A stretch of 64,000 nt of DNA from contig CAWDZB010000011.1 of assembly GCA_963806685.1 (NCBI GenBank), positions 186,001-250,000 of the forward strand. The letters run 5' to 3'. The DNA comes from DDH964 sp963806685 (GTDB lineage Bacteria; Desulfobacterota; Desulfuromonadia; Desulfuromonadales; DDH964). The notes below the pieces were generated by a model. The model was not told the origin of the DNA and ran no database searches. It saw nothing but the letters and a program-made list of their open reading frames with translations. Position numbers and translations under genes: made by a program. Shown here piece by piece: positions 8,335 through 17,180 of the stretch (within the stretch, counting starts at the first letter, position 1; every line of letters starts with the position of its first letter).

Positions 8335-8823
8335 TCAATTTCCGCTGGCTGTGAGCAGCTTTTTCCAGCTGCGCTCCCGGTCGGAGGGGATACACCGGGA
8401 CACGATGCGTACCCCGTCGGTTTCGAGTTCCTGCAGGTTCTCGATATCTTCAGGAGCCAGGGCAATGGTGCAGCAGAGCTTCATTTTTCCTTCTCCCGCG
8501 TGCATGTTGCCGAGGTTGAGATTCGTGAAATCCACCCCTTGACGGTGCCCGGCCAGGGCATCCTGCGAATTCGCAAAGAGCAGCAGCACCCGGTAGTTGT
8601 CGAGTTCGCCACTGCCCAGGATTTGTGAACTCTCCTTCACGCCGTCGACAACCACCTTGATCCCCCGCGGCACGGAGGCTTCCAAAAGCGCTCGCTGAAA
8701 GGGGCTGGAGGCGGCCTGGTCATTGGCGACAACGATGCAATTGGCGTTGACGGCAGGGACCCAGGCTTCCAGGATCTGGCCGTGAACCAGGCGGTTATCG
8801 ATACGAACCAGCACAAGACTCAT
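8335..8823 (-). CDS. PTS mannose/fructose/sorbose-class EIIB component
   Basis: EIIB is the cytoplasmic phosphotransfer subunit between EIIA and the sugar. The 162-residue protein starts MSLVLVRIDNRLVHGQILEA; His14 in RLVHGQ is the phosphorylation site of this class, unlike the cysteine of other EIIB families. The chosen ATG at 8823 matches the family N-terminus. It lies between the EIIA gene (26 bases away) and EIIC (1 base). Confidence 0.92.
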   Translation of the reverse strand: MSLVLVRIDNRLVHGQILEAWVPAVNANCIVVANDQAASSPFQRALLEASVPRGIKVVVDGVKESSQILGSGELDNYRVLLLFANSQDALAGHRQGVDFTNLNLGNMHAGEGKMKLCCTIALAPEDIENLQELETDGVRIVSRCIPSDRERSWKKLLTASGN

Positions 8824-8848
8824 AGGTGAACCGATCTCTCCGCTGGGA

Positions 8849-9250
8849 TCAACTCTTGAGCAACTCGCTGGCCAGAGTGATCCCCTGCTGGCCATAGGCC
8901 TTGAGCAGGGCTGCCCGCTCGACCAGCGACAGCCCCTCCTGTAGATTGAAAAACTTAAGAATCATCGGCAGGTTCACCCCGGTAAGAACCTCGACCTTCC
9001 CCGGATCGAGAAAGGCCAGGCTAAGGTTGGCCGGAGTGCCACCGAACATATCGGTCATGATCAACACCCCATCCCCGTCCCGGCCGACCTCCTCGATAGC
9101 GGCGGCCAGCCTGCTGCGGATCTCTTCCACGGAATCCTCGCGACCGATCGACAAGCTGCGGGCAACTGCCGGCGGACCGATGATCACGGCACAGGCCTCG
9201 AGGAATCCCTCGGCGAGCCTGCCATGAGTGGCGATGATCAGACCGGTCAT
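8849..9250 (-). CDS. PTS mannose/fructose-class EIIA component
   Basis: The 133-residue protein is the mannose-class EIIA: MTGLIIATHGRLAEGFLEA with phospho-acceptor His9, then VLIMTDMFGGTPANLSLAF, the conserved dimer/active-site segment. It accepts phosphate from HPr and gives it to EIIB. In several Gram-negative lineages an EIIA of this type beside hprK and rapZ acts only in regulation; here EIIB, C and D are also present, so transport is plausible. It starts 8 bases after rapZ ends. Confidence 0.93.
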   Translation of the reverse strand: MTGLIIATHGRLAEGFLEACAVIIGPPAVARSLSIGREDSVEEIRSRLAAAIEEVGRDGDGVLIMTDMFGGTPANLSLAFLDPGKVEVLTGVNLPMILKFFNLQEGLSLVERAALLKAYGQQGITLASELLKS

Positions 9251-9257
9251 GAATGCC

Positions 9258-10121
9258 TTATCCCTTGTCCAGATCCCGATGGGCAACTTTCATGGTGATG
9301 CCTTCTCCAGTAACAAAAGGGCCGACAGCCTCGGTCAGCGCCACGCTGCGATGGCGGCCGCCGGTACAGCCGATAGAGATGGTCAGGTAACTTTTCCCTT
9401 CCTGGCGGTAATGCGGAAGGAGAAATTGCAGCAACTCCTTAAAACGACGCAGGAAGTCCCGGCAGACCTCCTGCCCGAGCACAAACTCCCTGACCGCCCG
9501 GTCGAGCCCCGTCTTGCCGCGCAGTTCCGGAATGAAGTGGGGATTGGGCAAAAACCGAATATCCATCACCAGGTCCGAGCCGGGGGGAATGCCGTAGCGA
9601 AACCCGAAAGACTGCAGCAGCACCTCCAGGGGGGGCGTTTCGCTGCCACCCAGCAGCAAGGTGGTGACCCGCGCCCGCAACTGGTGCGGGGTCAACTGCG
9701 AGCTATCGGTGATCATGGTTGCCTGGCCACGCAACCCTGCCAGAAGTTCCCGCTCCCGATAAATGCTGTTGAGAAGTTTTCCGTCCGTGACCGGGTGTCG
9801 GCGCCGGGTTTCCGAAAAACGCCGCAGCAAAATCTCGTCACTGGCCTCGAAAAACAAGATTTCGATCCGATATCCGGTCCGCCGCACCTCCTCCAGGACC
9901 GTTCCAGCCTCTTCCAGAAAACTGCGATTGCGCACGTCAAGGACGATCGCCACATCCCCTCCGGGAATCCCGGGAGAGGGGCTGATCTCCAATAACCGCG
10001 GCAAAAGCGGCACCGGCAAGTTGTCGACAACGAAAAAACCGTCGTCTTCCAGAGCCCGGGCTGCAGTGGTTTTTCCCGACCCCGAAAGACCGGTAATGAT
10101 GACCAGGCGCCGGGAGGTCAT
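9258..10121 (-). CDS. rapZ: RapZ/YvcJ family nucleotide-binding protein (RNase adapter)
   Basis: The 287-residue protein begins with a P-loop (IITGLSGSGKTTAARALED) and has the RapZ C-terminal domain (FGFRYGIPPGSDLVMDIRFL, CTGGRHRSVALTEAV). In E. coli RapZ directs RNase E to the GlmZ small RNA and senses glucosamine-6-phosphate; in Firmicutes the homolog YvcJ has another role. The first codons overlap hprK by four bases (ATGA), so the two proteins are translated in step. Its exact role here is not known. Confidence 0.95.
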   Translation of the reverse strand: MTSRRLVIITGLSGSGKTTAARALEDDGFFVVDNLPVPLLPRLLEISPSPGIPGGDVAIVLDVRNRSFLEEAGTVLEEVRRTGYRIEILFFEASDEILLRRFSETRRRHPVTDGKLLNSIYRERELLAGLRGQATMITDSSQLTPHQLRARVTTLLLGGSETPPLEVLLQSFGFRYGIPPGSDLVMDIRFLPNPHFIPELRGKTGLDRAVREFVLGQEVCRDFLRRFKELLQFLLPHYRQEGKSYLTISIGCTGGRHRSVALTEAVGPFVTGEGITMKVAHRDLDKG

Positions 10122-11092
10122 TCCAGGTTGTCCCCGATGATTTCGTGGGAATGGAGCCGGGCCATTTCCGCCATCCGCTTTTCAAGCCGATCCTGAAACT
10201 CCAGCGCGCTGTGATATCCCATCTCCTTGAGCAACTGATTGCGGGCCGCAACCTCGACGATGGCCGTCATATTGCGTCCGGGACGAATCGGTATGCGCAG
10301 CAGCGGGATGTTGACCCCCAGCAGAGAAAAGGTCTGTTCCTCGAGCCCGAGCCGGTCATATTCCTTGCTGTCTTCCCACTCCGCAAGTTCGACAGCGAGA
10401 TCGATCTTCTTGCGTTCGCGAATCGCCGCGACCCCGAAAAGATGCTTGATGTTGATGATCCCCAGGCCGCGAACCTCCATGTGGTAATGAAGCAGATCGC
10501 TCCCTTCCCCGAACAGGACCGCGGGGAGCTTGAGGCGGACCTTGACCACATCGTCGGCAACCAGCCGGTGCCCCTTGAGGACCAGCTCAAGGGCGCACTC
10601 GCTCTTGCCCACTCCGCTTTTGCCGAGCAACAGGACGCCGACGCCGAGGACGTCGACCAGCACCCCGTGAATGGTGGTGGAGGGGAGCAGGCGTTCCTCG
10701 AGGAACTTGGTGATCAGGGAGATGAAGGTGGAGCTTTGATGGTGGGTGCGCAGCAGAGGGATGCCATTGCGTTCGGTTTCCCTGAGCAGAAGGGGCGGCG
10801 GCTGCTGCCCCTTGGTGATGATGAAGCAGGAAATGTCGAGGTGACAGAGCTTCACCAGATGCTGCTCGGCACGTTCGACGGGAAGATGGGCGAGGTAGGT
10901 CAGTTCAGTGGCCCCGAGGACCTGGATGCGGTCAGGGTGAAGATTGGTGGTGTAGCCGGCCAGCGCCAGACCAGGTTTCTGAATCCGCGGCACCTGGACC
11001 CGCTTGGCGAGACCGCCGGCCCCGGCCAGCAGTTCCAGGTCGAGCCCTGCTTCCTTTTCCGCCAGCAGTTCCTCAATGCTCATTCCGCCCAT
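10118..11092 (-). CDS. hprK: HPr kinase/phosphorylase
   Basis: HprK phosphorylates and dephosphorylates HPr at Ser46. The 324-residue protein has the N-terminal DRTGG-like fold domain, the P-loop GKSGVGKSECALEL (residues 157-164 for the core) and the HprK signature VRGLGIINIKHLFG region. Length and domain order are normal. The substrate HPr with an intact Ser46 motif is encoded in the same operon. An alternative ATG (MSIEELL) lies three codons in. It starts 12 bases after ptsN. Confidence 0.96.
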   Translation of the reverse strand: MGGMSIEELLAEKEAGLDLELLAGAGGLAKRVQVPRIQKPGLALAGYTTNLHPDRIQVLGATELTYLAHLPVERAEQHLVKLCHLDISCFIITKGQQPPPLLLRETERNGIPLLRTHHQSSTFISLITKFLEERLLPSTTIHGVLVDVLGVGVLLLGKSGVGKSECALELVLKGHRLVADDVVKVRLKLPAVLFGEGSDLLHYHMEVRGLGIINIKHLFGVAAIRERKKIDLAVELAEWEDSKEYDRLGLEEQTFSLLGVNIPLLRIPIRPGRNMTAIVEVAARNQLLKEMGYHSALEFQDRLEKRMAEMARLHSHEIIGDNLE

Positions 11093-11104
11093 GCCACATC
11101 CCGC

Positions 11105-11566
11105 CTAGAGTTTTTCTTCTTCCTCGGCAATAATGCGATGCAGATCGGCAGCATCCCCGGCATCGAGCAATCGCTTGCGAACCAGTGGATTCTTCAACAG
11201 CTTGGAGATCCTGGCCAGGGTCTTGAGATGAACCCCGACCGATTCCTCGGGGGCCACCAGCAGGAAGAAAAGATGGGCCGGCTTGCCGTCCATGGAATCG
11301 AAATCGACCCCGCTGCTGCTTCGCCCGAAGGAGATCAACAGCCGGTCCAGATCCTTCAATTTACCGTGGGGAATGGCCACCCCTTCACCGATCCCGGTAC
11401 TGCCCAGCTTCTCCCGCTCCTGCAGCACCCGCACCACATCCTCGCGGTCGAGGGATTTTTCCACCCGCAACAACGCTTCGGTCAACTCTCCAAGAACCTC
11501 GGTCTTGGTGGTTCCCTGAAGTTCAGCGGCAATCGCCATTGGGTCAAGCAAGTCAACGATTTTCAT
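11105..11566 (-). CDS. ptsN: Nitrogen-regulatory PTS EIIA (PtsN)
   Basis: The 153-residue protein belongs to the fructose/Ntr EIIA family: MKIVDLLDPMAIAAEL, STGIGEGVAIPHGKLKDLDR with phospho-acceptor His67, and PAHLFFLLVAPEES. PtsN usually regulates potassium, nitrogen or sigma-54 related functions and does not transport sugar. It lies downstream of rpoN and hpf, the classic location. No separate PtsP/PtsO are in the window, so the single EI-HPr pair may feed both EIIA proteins. Confidence 0.95.
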   Translation of the reverse strand: MKIVDLLDPMAIAAELQGTTKTEVLGELTEALLRVEKSLDREDVVRVLQEREKLGSTGIGEGVAIPHGKLKDLDRLLISFGRSSSGVDFDSMDGKPAHLFFLLVAPEESVGVHLKTLARISKLLKNPLVRKRLLDAGDAADLHRIIAEEEEKL

Positions 11567-11601
11567 GGCTTGATGTCTTCGCCTCCGGAACACTGAAAAT
11601 C

Positions 11602-11635
11602 GGGCGGAGAGCCCTTTGCCGTGCTCTCCGCCCGC
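11602..11635 (-). terminator. Hairpin between hpf and ptsN
   Basis: A perfect 12-bp stem (11602-11613 with 11624-11635, CGGGCGGAGAGC and its complement) with a 10-base loop is followed on the minus strand by a short T run (ATTTTC). It may terminate or attenuate transcription after hpf and so separate the lpt-rpoN-hpf block from the ptsN-hprK-PTS block. Confidence 0.6.
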
Positions 11636-11648
11636 TTGCAGCCCGCCC

Positions 11649-12197
11649 TTATTTGCTCTGGGGGATAATCAGACCGTAGTTGCCGTCCTTGCGACGGTAG
11701 ACGACATTGATTTCTTCGGTTCGAGCATCGGTAAAGACCAGGAAATCCTTGTGCAGCAGGTCCATCTGCATAACCGCCTCCTCCACCTCCATCGGCTTGA
11801 CCGGAAAACTGTCGGTGCGAATTATGACCGGTTCACCTTGTCCTTCGTCGATGCTTTCGGCAGCCAGGACCGTCTTCTGAACCTGGCGCTCCTTGCCGGC
11901 GTGAGGTTTGTGCATCTTGATCTTTTCTTTATAGCGCTTGAGCTGGCGTTCGATCTTGTCGACCACGTTGTCGATGGCCGCATACATATCGTTGGTCTCT
12001 TCCGAGGCCTTGATGGTAATCCCCTTGGCACCGATGGTCACCTCGGCATGGTGGCGGATCTTCTTCTCCACCGACAACGCCACCTGGGCGTCGATCGGCT
12101 CCTCGATGTACTTCTTGACCCGGGCCAGTTTCTCTTCGACATAGGCGCGAACCGGTTCGCTGGTTTCCATATGACGGAATGTAACGGCTATCTGCAT
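11649..12197 (-). CDS. hpf: Ribosome hibernation promoting factor, long form
   Basis: Long HPF dimerises 70S ribosomes into inactive 100S particles. The 182-residue protein has the S30AE domain (MQIAVTFRHMETSEPVRAYV, residues 1-100), a charged linker, and the C-terminal dimerisation domain (about residues 125-180: VIIRTDSFPVKPMEVEEAV, FLVFTDARTEEINVVYRRKD). The presence of the second domain makes this the long rather than the short form. It lies about 105 bases after rpoN with a GGAGG ribosome site. Confidence 0.96.
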   Translation of the reverse strand: MQIAVTFRHMETSEPVRAYVEEKLARVKKYIEEPIDAQVALSVEKKIRHHAEVTIGAKGITIKASEETNDMYAAIDNVVDKIERQLKRYKEKIKMHKPHAGKERQVQKTVLAAESIDEGQGEPVIIRTDSFPVKPMEVEEAVMQMDLLHKDFLVFTDARTEEINVVYRRKDGNYGLIIPQSK

Positions 12198-12301
12198 GTG
12201 GACCTCCTGGAAAAATCCCCTTTTGGGGCCGAAATCAATGATTTGACGAAATTATACCACCGGAAGCGAAGATGGTCACGGCCACGGGGGCAGTGGCGCG
12301 G

Positions 12302-13750
12302 CTAGAAAAGACGCTTGCGCTCCGTCGAGGAACCGATACCAAGCATTTCCCGATACTTGGTGACCGTTCGCCGGGCAATATCGATGCCTTTGCCCTTGAG
12401 AAGTTCGACGATCTTCTGGTCAGAAAATGGCTTCTTGGGGTTTTCTCCAGCGACAATATCACGAATTTTGCTCTTCACACTCTCCGAAGCGACGGCATCC
12501 CCTTCGGTGGTATTGATGCCGCTGTTGAAAAAGTACTTCAATTCGAACAGTCCCTGAGGGGTCTGAACGTATTTGTTGGTGGTGACCCGGCTGATCGTGG
12601 ACTCGTGCATCTCGATGTCTTCGGCGACATCACGCAATACCAGCGGTTTGAGATATTCGATCCCGCGGTCGAAAAATTCCCGCTGAAACTTGACGATGCT
12701 CCTGGTGACCTTGTAAATGGTCCGCTGGCGCTGATGGATACTTTTGATCAGCCAGACCGCGCCGCGCATTTTTTCCTGGATGTACTCCCCGGCCTTGGCA
12801 TCGACACTTGCCGCCCCGGAAAGCGCACTGCGGTAAAAGGAGTTGATGCGCAGGTTGGGAAGCCCCTCGTCGTTAAGCACGACCACATATTCGTCGCCGA
12901 TCTTGTAGACGAAAATGTCCGGGGTGATGTAGTGAATTTCATCCTGCCCGAAGGGCATGCCCGGTTTCGGATCGAGCTGGCTGATGACCTTGGCTGCGGC
13001 CAGGACTTCGTCAAGGGAAACCCCCAGGGCCTTGGCAATGGCCTGAAATTTGCGATTTTCCAACTCCCCGACGTGATCGCGCAGGATGATTTCGACCAGG
13101 CTCCCGCCCATGTCCAGCAGCCGGACCTGCAGCAACAGGCATTCCTGCAGGCTGCGCGCCGCGATGCCGGGGGGATCGAAGTTCTGGATCTCCCCCAGGA
13201 CCGTAGCGACCTCTTCCGGGTCGCAGCCACAGGCCTGCGCGACCTCTTCCAGGGTGGCCTTCAGGTAGCCATCTTCGTCAATGTTGCCGATGATCTCCTC
13301 GCCGATCTGCCGCTGCCGATCCCGAAGTCGGGACAGGCCGAGCTGCCAGAGGAGGTGATCGGCCAGGGTACTTTTTTTGGTCAGCAGATTCTCGTAGGAT
13401 GGCCGGTCTTCGTCCTCTTCGTAGGAGTCGGTTACCGTTCCACCCAGGTTGTAGCCTTCCAGATAGGTTTGCCAGTCGATATCGTTGAGCCCTTCGTCCC
13501 CCCCTGCTACCTCCTTGATCTCCTCGCTTGCCGGCGGAGATTCGCTCTCCTCGGTTTCCCCGGCTGCGGCCTCCAGTTCCTGGGCAGCTTCTGCCCCTTC
13601 TTCGAGGACCGGATTTTCCTCCAGTTCCTGCTGCACCAGTTCGACCAGCTCCATGCGTGACAGCTGCAGGAGCTTGATCGCCTGCTGCAACTGGGGGGTC
13701 ATCACCAGTTGCTGGCTCAGCTTCAGTTGTTGGCGGATTTCAAGGGCCAT
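12302..13750 (-). CDS. rpoN: RNA polymerase sigma-54 factor
   Basis: The 482-residue sigma-54 has region I (MALEIRQQLKLSQQLVMTPQ, the glutamine-rich activator-contact segment), an acidic region II, the core-binding domain, the HTH and the RpoN box, here ARRTVTKYREMLGI close to the end, which reads the -24 element. A sigma-54 activator is encoded in this window at 27600-28976. It sits between lptB and hpf, the usual order in this lineage. Confidence 0.97.
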   Translation of the reverse strand: MALEIRQQLKLSQQLVMTPQLQQAIKLLQLSRMELVELVQQELEENPVLEEGAEAAQELEAAAGETEESESPPASEEIKEVAGGDEGLNDIDWQTYLEGYNLGGTVTDSYEEDEDRPSYENLLTKKSTLADHLLWQLGLSRLRDRQRQIGEEIIGNIDEDGYLKATLEEVAQACGCDPEEVATVLGEIQNFDPPGIAARSLQECLLLQVRLLDMGGSLVEIILRDHVGELENRKFQAIAKALGVSLDEVLAAAKVISQLDPKPGMPFGQDEIHYITPDIFVYKIGDEYVVVLNDEGLPNLRINSFYRSALSGAASVDAKAGEYIQEKMRGAVWLIKSIHQRQRTIYKVTRSIVKFQREFFDRGIEYLKPLVLRDVAEDIEMHESTISRVTTNKYVQTPQGLFELKYFFNSGINTTEGDAVASESVKSKIRDIVAGENPKKPFSDQKIVELLKGKGIDIARRTVTKYREMLGIGSSTERKRLF

Positions 13751-13797
13751 TGTTCTCCTGCGGCAGTTGTCAGGCTAAAAAGGGTCGGACTGCCCGG

Positions 13798-14523
13798 TCA
13801 AAGGCGAAACTTTTCTCCCAGGTAGATCTGCCGGGCCCGGGGACTGGCGGCAATCTTGGCCGGCTCACCGAATTCAAGGATCTCTCCGTCGCTGAGGATG
13901 TAGGCCTGGTCGCAGACGCCAAGCGTCTCGCGCACGTTGTGGTCGGAGATCAGGACGCCGATTCCTCGCTCTCGCAGTTGATCGATGATGGTCTGGATGT
14001 CGATGACTGCGATCGGGTCGATGCCGGCGAAGGGTTCATCGAGCAGGATGAAGGATGGCTCGAGAACCAGCGCCCGGGCAATCTCCACCCGCCGCCGTTC
14101 GCCACCGGAAAGGGCATAGCCAAAGGAGCGGGAGATATGGGTCAGCCGCAATTCTTCAAGGAGTTGATCGCAGCGTTTACGCTGTTTCCGGGCATCCAGG
14201 TCGAGAGTCTCAAGAATCGCGAGAAGATTTTGTTCGACCGTCAGTTTCCTGAAAACCGAGGCTTCCTGGGGCAGATAGGAAATCCCCGCCCGCGCACGCT
14301 GGTACATGGGCAGCGGGGTCAGATCGATATCATCCAGAAAAACCTGCCCTGCGTCCGGCCTTACCAGCCCAACCATCATGTAAAAGCTGGTGGTTTTCCC
14401 CGCGCCGTTGGGTCCGAGCAGGCCGATGACCTCGCCGGAACTGACCGCCAGGTCCACGCCTTTGACCACTTGTCTTCCGCGATACGCCTTGCCTAGGCCC
14501 CTGGCCTGCAGCTTGCGTGTCAA
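13798..14523 (-). CDS. lptB: LPS export ABC transporter ATPase LptB
   Basis: LptB powers extraction of lipopolysaccharide from the inner membrane with LptF and LptG, which are not in the window. The 241-residue protein has Walker A LLGPNGAGKTTSFYMMVGL, signature YALSGGERRRVEIARAL, and Walker B FILLDEPFAGIDP. Length is normal. The ATG overlaps the lptA stop by four bases. Confidence 0.96.
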   Translation of the reverse strand: MTRKLQARGLGKAYRGRQVVKGVDLAVSSGEVIGLLGPNGAGKTTSFYMMVGLVRPDAGQVFLDDIDLTPLPMYQRARAGISYLPQEASVFRKLTVEQNLLAILETLDLDARKQRKRCDQLLEELRLTHISRSFGYALSGGERRRVEIARALVLEPSFILLDEPFAGIDPIAVIDIQTIIDQLRERGIGVLISDHNVRETLGVCDQAYILSDGEILEFGEPAKIAASPRARQIYLGEKFRL

Positions 14524-15014
14524 TGTCCTTCCCCCTTGGGATGGAAGACGGCATTGACCCGCGACCCATGGTCGCTTTTGACGATGCTCTTCTGTTCATC
14601 GAGCAGCACGATGATTTCGTCACCTTCCAGGAAGTCATCCCCCTGGTAGACCCGGGGTGAACCGGTGAGCACGATTTTCCGCTCTTTGTTAAAGAAGCTG
14701 GCCTTTTCCCCGGTAGCGACACGATTGCCCTGAACGATGCGCACGGATCCGGAGGCCTCGATGCGATCGATATCCCGGCCCGACTCCGGATAGATCAGAA
14801 CCAGTTCCCCGGCGTAGATGACGACATCCCCCTGGCGGGCCACCACATTGCCGATAAACCGGACCTGGTGCAGTTTGTCGTCTGCTTCCAGTCGCTCCGA
14901 TGTCACCGAAACCGGAGCATCGGCCCGGAGGGTCTTGGGCAGGGCTTCGGCAAAGCTCTTTCCCCCCGACCAGAGGGCCAGCAGGACCATCCCCGCCACC
15001 AGCCACCTGTTCAT
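14520..15014 (-). CDS. lptA: Periplasmic LPS transport protein LptA
   Basis: The 164-residue protein has a signal peptide (MNRWLVAGMVLLALWSGGKSF, likely cleaved after FAEA) and the OstA/LptA beta-jellyroll with the typical repeats (VTSERLEADDKLHQVRFIGN, GDVVIYAGELVLIY, VYQGDDFLEGDEIIV). LptA bridges inner and outer membranes during LPS transport. It overlaps lptC by four bases and lptB by four bases, which indicates tight co-translation. Confidence 0.93.
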   Translation of the reverse strand: MNRWLVAGMVLLALWSGGKSFAEALPKTLRADAPVSVTSERLEADDKLHQVRFIGNVVARQGDVVIYAGELVLIYPESGRDIDRIEASGSVRIVQGNRVATGEKASFFNKERKIVLTGSPRVYQGDDFLEGDEIIVLLDEQKSIVKSDHGSRVNAVFHPKGEGH

Positions 15015-15589
15015 GGTTTGTCCCTGCGCAATCCGTGGGGGAATTCGGCCCGCACTTTGGCCAGCAGGGTCACGGTCCGGTCGGCAACATTCAGTCGCAT
15101 GCCACGCCCGCTAATGGTTCCGGTCGAAGAAACGAGGCGCACCGCCTGGTCGGTCCGGATGGTATGATCCCGTTCATGATAGTCAAGACGATCGGTATAG
15201 AAGCTGTAACCCTGCGGACTGTGAATCACTACATTCCCCATCGCGGTGACCTCGCGCTTCTCGGTCGCCAACTCGCCGTGGTCGGCCTGAAGACTGAGGT
15301 TGCCGAGGCGTTCATCGAAAAACGTCATCCGCACGTTTTCGATCCGGGCCACCCCTTCCTTCAGGTTGTGGGCGGCAGAATCGGCGGTCAGGGTCCAGGT
15401 CGGCTGTCCGTCGCGGGTCTCGGTATAGTCGATCTTCTTCAGCGACAGATCGACATTCTTGGGCAGACTCTCGAGCACTTCGTCGGGAGCGTTGCCCCGC
15501 AGGTTGCTGACGATGAACAGGGCCAGCGCGGAGGCGAGCGCCAGGATGACCACCGCCAGACTGTTGCGCAGATGCAGCCTCTTTTTCAT
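15011..15589 (-). CDS. lptC: LPS export protein LptC
   Basis: The 192-residue protein has an N-terminal membrane anchor (about residues 10-30: SLAVVILALASALALFIVSN) and an LptC jellyroll domain with WTLTADSAAHNLKEG and GNVVIHSPQGYSFYTDRLDY. It recruits LPS from LptB2FG to LptA. It overlaps lptA and lies 84 bases after kdsC. Confidence 0.92.
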   Translation of the reverse strand: MKKRLHLRNSLAVVILALASALALFIVSNLRGNAPDEVLESLPKNVDLSLKKIDYTETRDGQPTWTLTADSAAHNLKEGVARIENVRMTFFDERLGNLSLQADHGELATEKREVTAMGNVVIHSPQGYSFYTDRLDYHERDHTIRTDQAVRLVSSTGTISGRGMRLNVADRTVTLLAKVRAEFPHGLRRDKP

Positions 15590-15672
15590 AAGCGGGGCCA
15601 GTATATCACTCGGCGGGAAGGCATGTAAAGGCCTATTTCAGCCATTTGGCACGGGATTTGTATGAACAAAAT

Positions 15673-16194
15673 TCATCCGCCCTCGAAATAGCGGGCGGTG
15701 ACCTGGAACCAGACTCCTGACTCCTTGAGCAGCAGATCGCAAACCTCGCGCACCGCCCCCCGGCCTCCCGGCTTGCTGCAAACATAATCGACGAACGGCT
15801 TGATATCCTCCACGGCATCGGCGACCGCCGCGGAAAATCCGACCCGGCGCAGGACCGGCAGGTCGACGACATCGTCGCCGACATAGGCCACTTCCTCGTC
15901 ACGCAGCCCGTATTCGGCCAGGATCATCCGGTAGGGTTCGAGCTTGTCCTTGATCCCCTGGTGGAGGATGTCGATACCGAGTTCCGCCGCCCGCACCTCC
16001 ACCAGCCGCGACTGCCGGCCGGTGATGATGCCGATGCGCACCCCGGCGCGCTGCAGCAGCTTGAGGCCGTGGCCATCCTTGACGTCGAAGGCTTTGGTTT
16101 CCACGCCGTGGTCGTCGTAGACGATGCGGCCGTCGGAGAGCACCCCGTCGACATCGAGCAGCAGCAGGCGAATGGCCCGGCAGCGATCGCGCAT
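15673..16194 (-). CDS. kdsC: 3-deoxy-D-manno-octulosonate 8-phosphate phosphatase
   Basis: KdsC is a HAD-family phosphatase that releases KDO from KDO-8-phosphate. The 173-residue protein has motif I LLLLDVDGVLSDG (Asp nucleophile and Asp acid/base), motif II IITGRQSRL, and the late GDDVVDLPVL motif. The start overlaps the kdsD stop in a TGATG arrangement. Confidence 0.95.
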   Translation of the reverse strand: MRDRCRAIRLLLLDVDGVLSDGRIVYDDHGVETKAFDVKDGHGLKLLQRAGVRIGIITGRQSRLVEVRAAELGIDILHQGIKDKLEPYRMILAEYGLRDEEVAYVGDDVVDLPVLRRVGFSAAVADAVEDIKPFVDYVCSKPGGRGAVREVCDLLLKESGVWFQVTARYFEGG

Positions 16195-17156
16195 CAGACC
16201 ACCCCCGCCTTGAGCAGATCGTGCAGGTGGATGATGCCGACCGGCACCTGTTCCTCCGCGGCCTCGAAGACGAAGAGTGAGGTGATCGAGTGCTCCTCCA
16301 TCTTCTGCAGCGCCTTGGCCGCCAGGTTGCTGCGCAGGATGCGCTTCGGATTGCAGTTGCTGAACTCGCCGATGGGCCGGTTGAGGACTTCGATCCCCTG
16401 GCCCAGGGCGCGGCGCAGGTCACCGTCGGTGAAAACGCCTAGCAGCCGGCCGTCGGCGCTGGCAACTCCGGTAATGCCGAGCTTCTTGCTGCTGATTTCG
16501 AACAGGGCCTCCTTGAGCAGGGTGGACTCCGGCACCATCGGCACTTCCGAGCCGCAGTGCATAATATCCTCGACCCGCAGCAGCAGCCGTTTCCCCAGTG
16601 CGCCGCCGGGGTGGAAGAGGGCGAAGTCTTCCTCCTTGAAGCCCCGTTCGACGAGCAGCGCCACCGCAAGGGCGTCCCCCATCGCCAGGGTGGCGGTGGT
16701 GCTGGCGGTCGGGGCCAGCCCCAGGGGGCAGGCCTCCTCGCGCACCGAGATGTCGAGAAAGACATCGCCGGCCCGCGCCAGGGTGCTTTTCGGGTTACCG
16801 CTCATGGCGATCAGCGGCAATCCCATGCGCTTGATCACCGGCAGAATCCGGGTGATCTCCTCGGTCTCCCCGGAATTGGAGACAGCGATCACCACGTCCC
16901 CCTTCATCAGCATGCCGAGGTCGCCGTGGATCCCCTCGGCCGGGTGCAGGAAAAGCGCCGGGGTGCCGGTGGAGGCCATGGTGGCGGCGATCTTCTGACA
17001 GATCAGCCCCGATTTGCCCATGCCGGTGACCACCACCCGCCCGTTGCAGGCGAGGATCATCGCCGCCGCCTGCTCGAATTGCCCGTCGATGCGATCGGCC
17101 AGGGCAAGAACCGCCTCGGCCTCGATGCGCAGCACCTGTTTTGCTTTTTCCAGCAT
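16194..17156 (-). CDS. kdsD: Arabinose-5-phosphate isomerase
   Basis: KdsD converts ribulose-5-phosphate to arabinose-5-phosphate, the first dedicated KDO step. The 320-residue protein has a SIS domain (VVVTGMGKSGLICQKIAATM, AVSNSGETEEI; residues about 35-170) and two CBS domains (about 200-320). Full length for the family. It is followed by kdsC with a one-base overlap and preceded by kdsA 24 bases away. Confidence 0.95.
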   Translation of the reverse strand: MLEKAKQVLRIEAEAVLALADRIDGQFEQAAAMILACNGRVVVTGMGKSGLICQKIAATMASTGTPALFLHPAEGIHGDLGMLMKGDVVIAVSNSGETEEITRILPVIKRMGLPLIAMSGNPKSTLARAGDVFLDISVREEACPLGLAPTASTTATLAMGDALAVALLVERGFKEEDFALFHPGGALGKRLLLRVEDIMHCGSEVPMVPESTLLKEALFEISSKKLGITGVASADGRLLGVFTDGDLRRALGQGIEVLNRPIGEFSNCNPKRILRSNLAAKALQKMEEHSITSLFVFEAAEEQVPVGIIHLHDLLKAGVV

Positions 17157-17180
17157 TGGTGATAATCCCGCAGCCCGGCC

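Noticed and set aside
15645..15662. TGGCAC-like sequence with TTGTA, resembling a sigma-54 promoter on the plus strand
   Set aside because: No plus-strand gene lies downstream and the -12 part is not TTGC.
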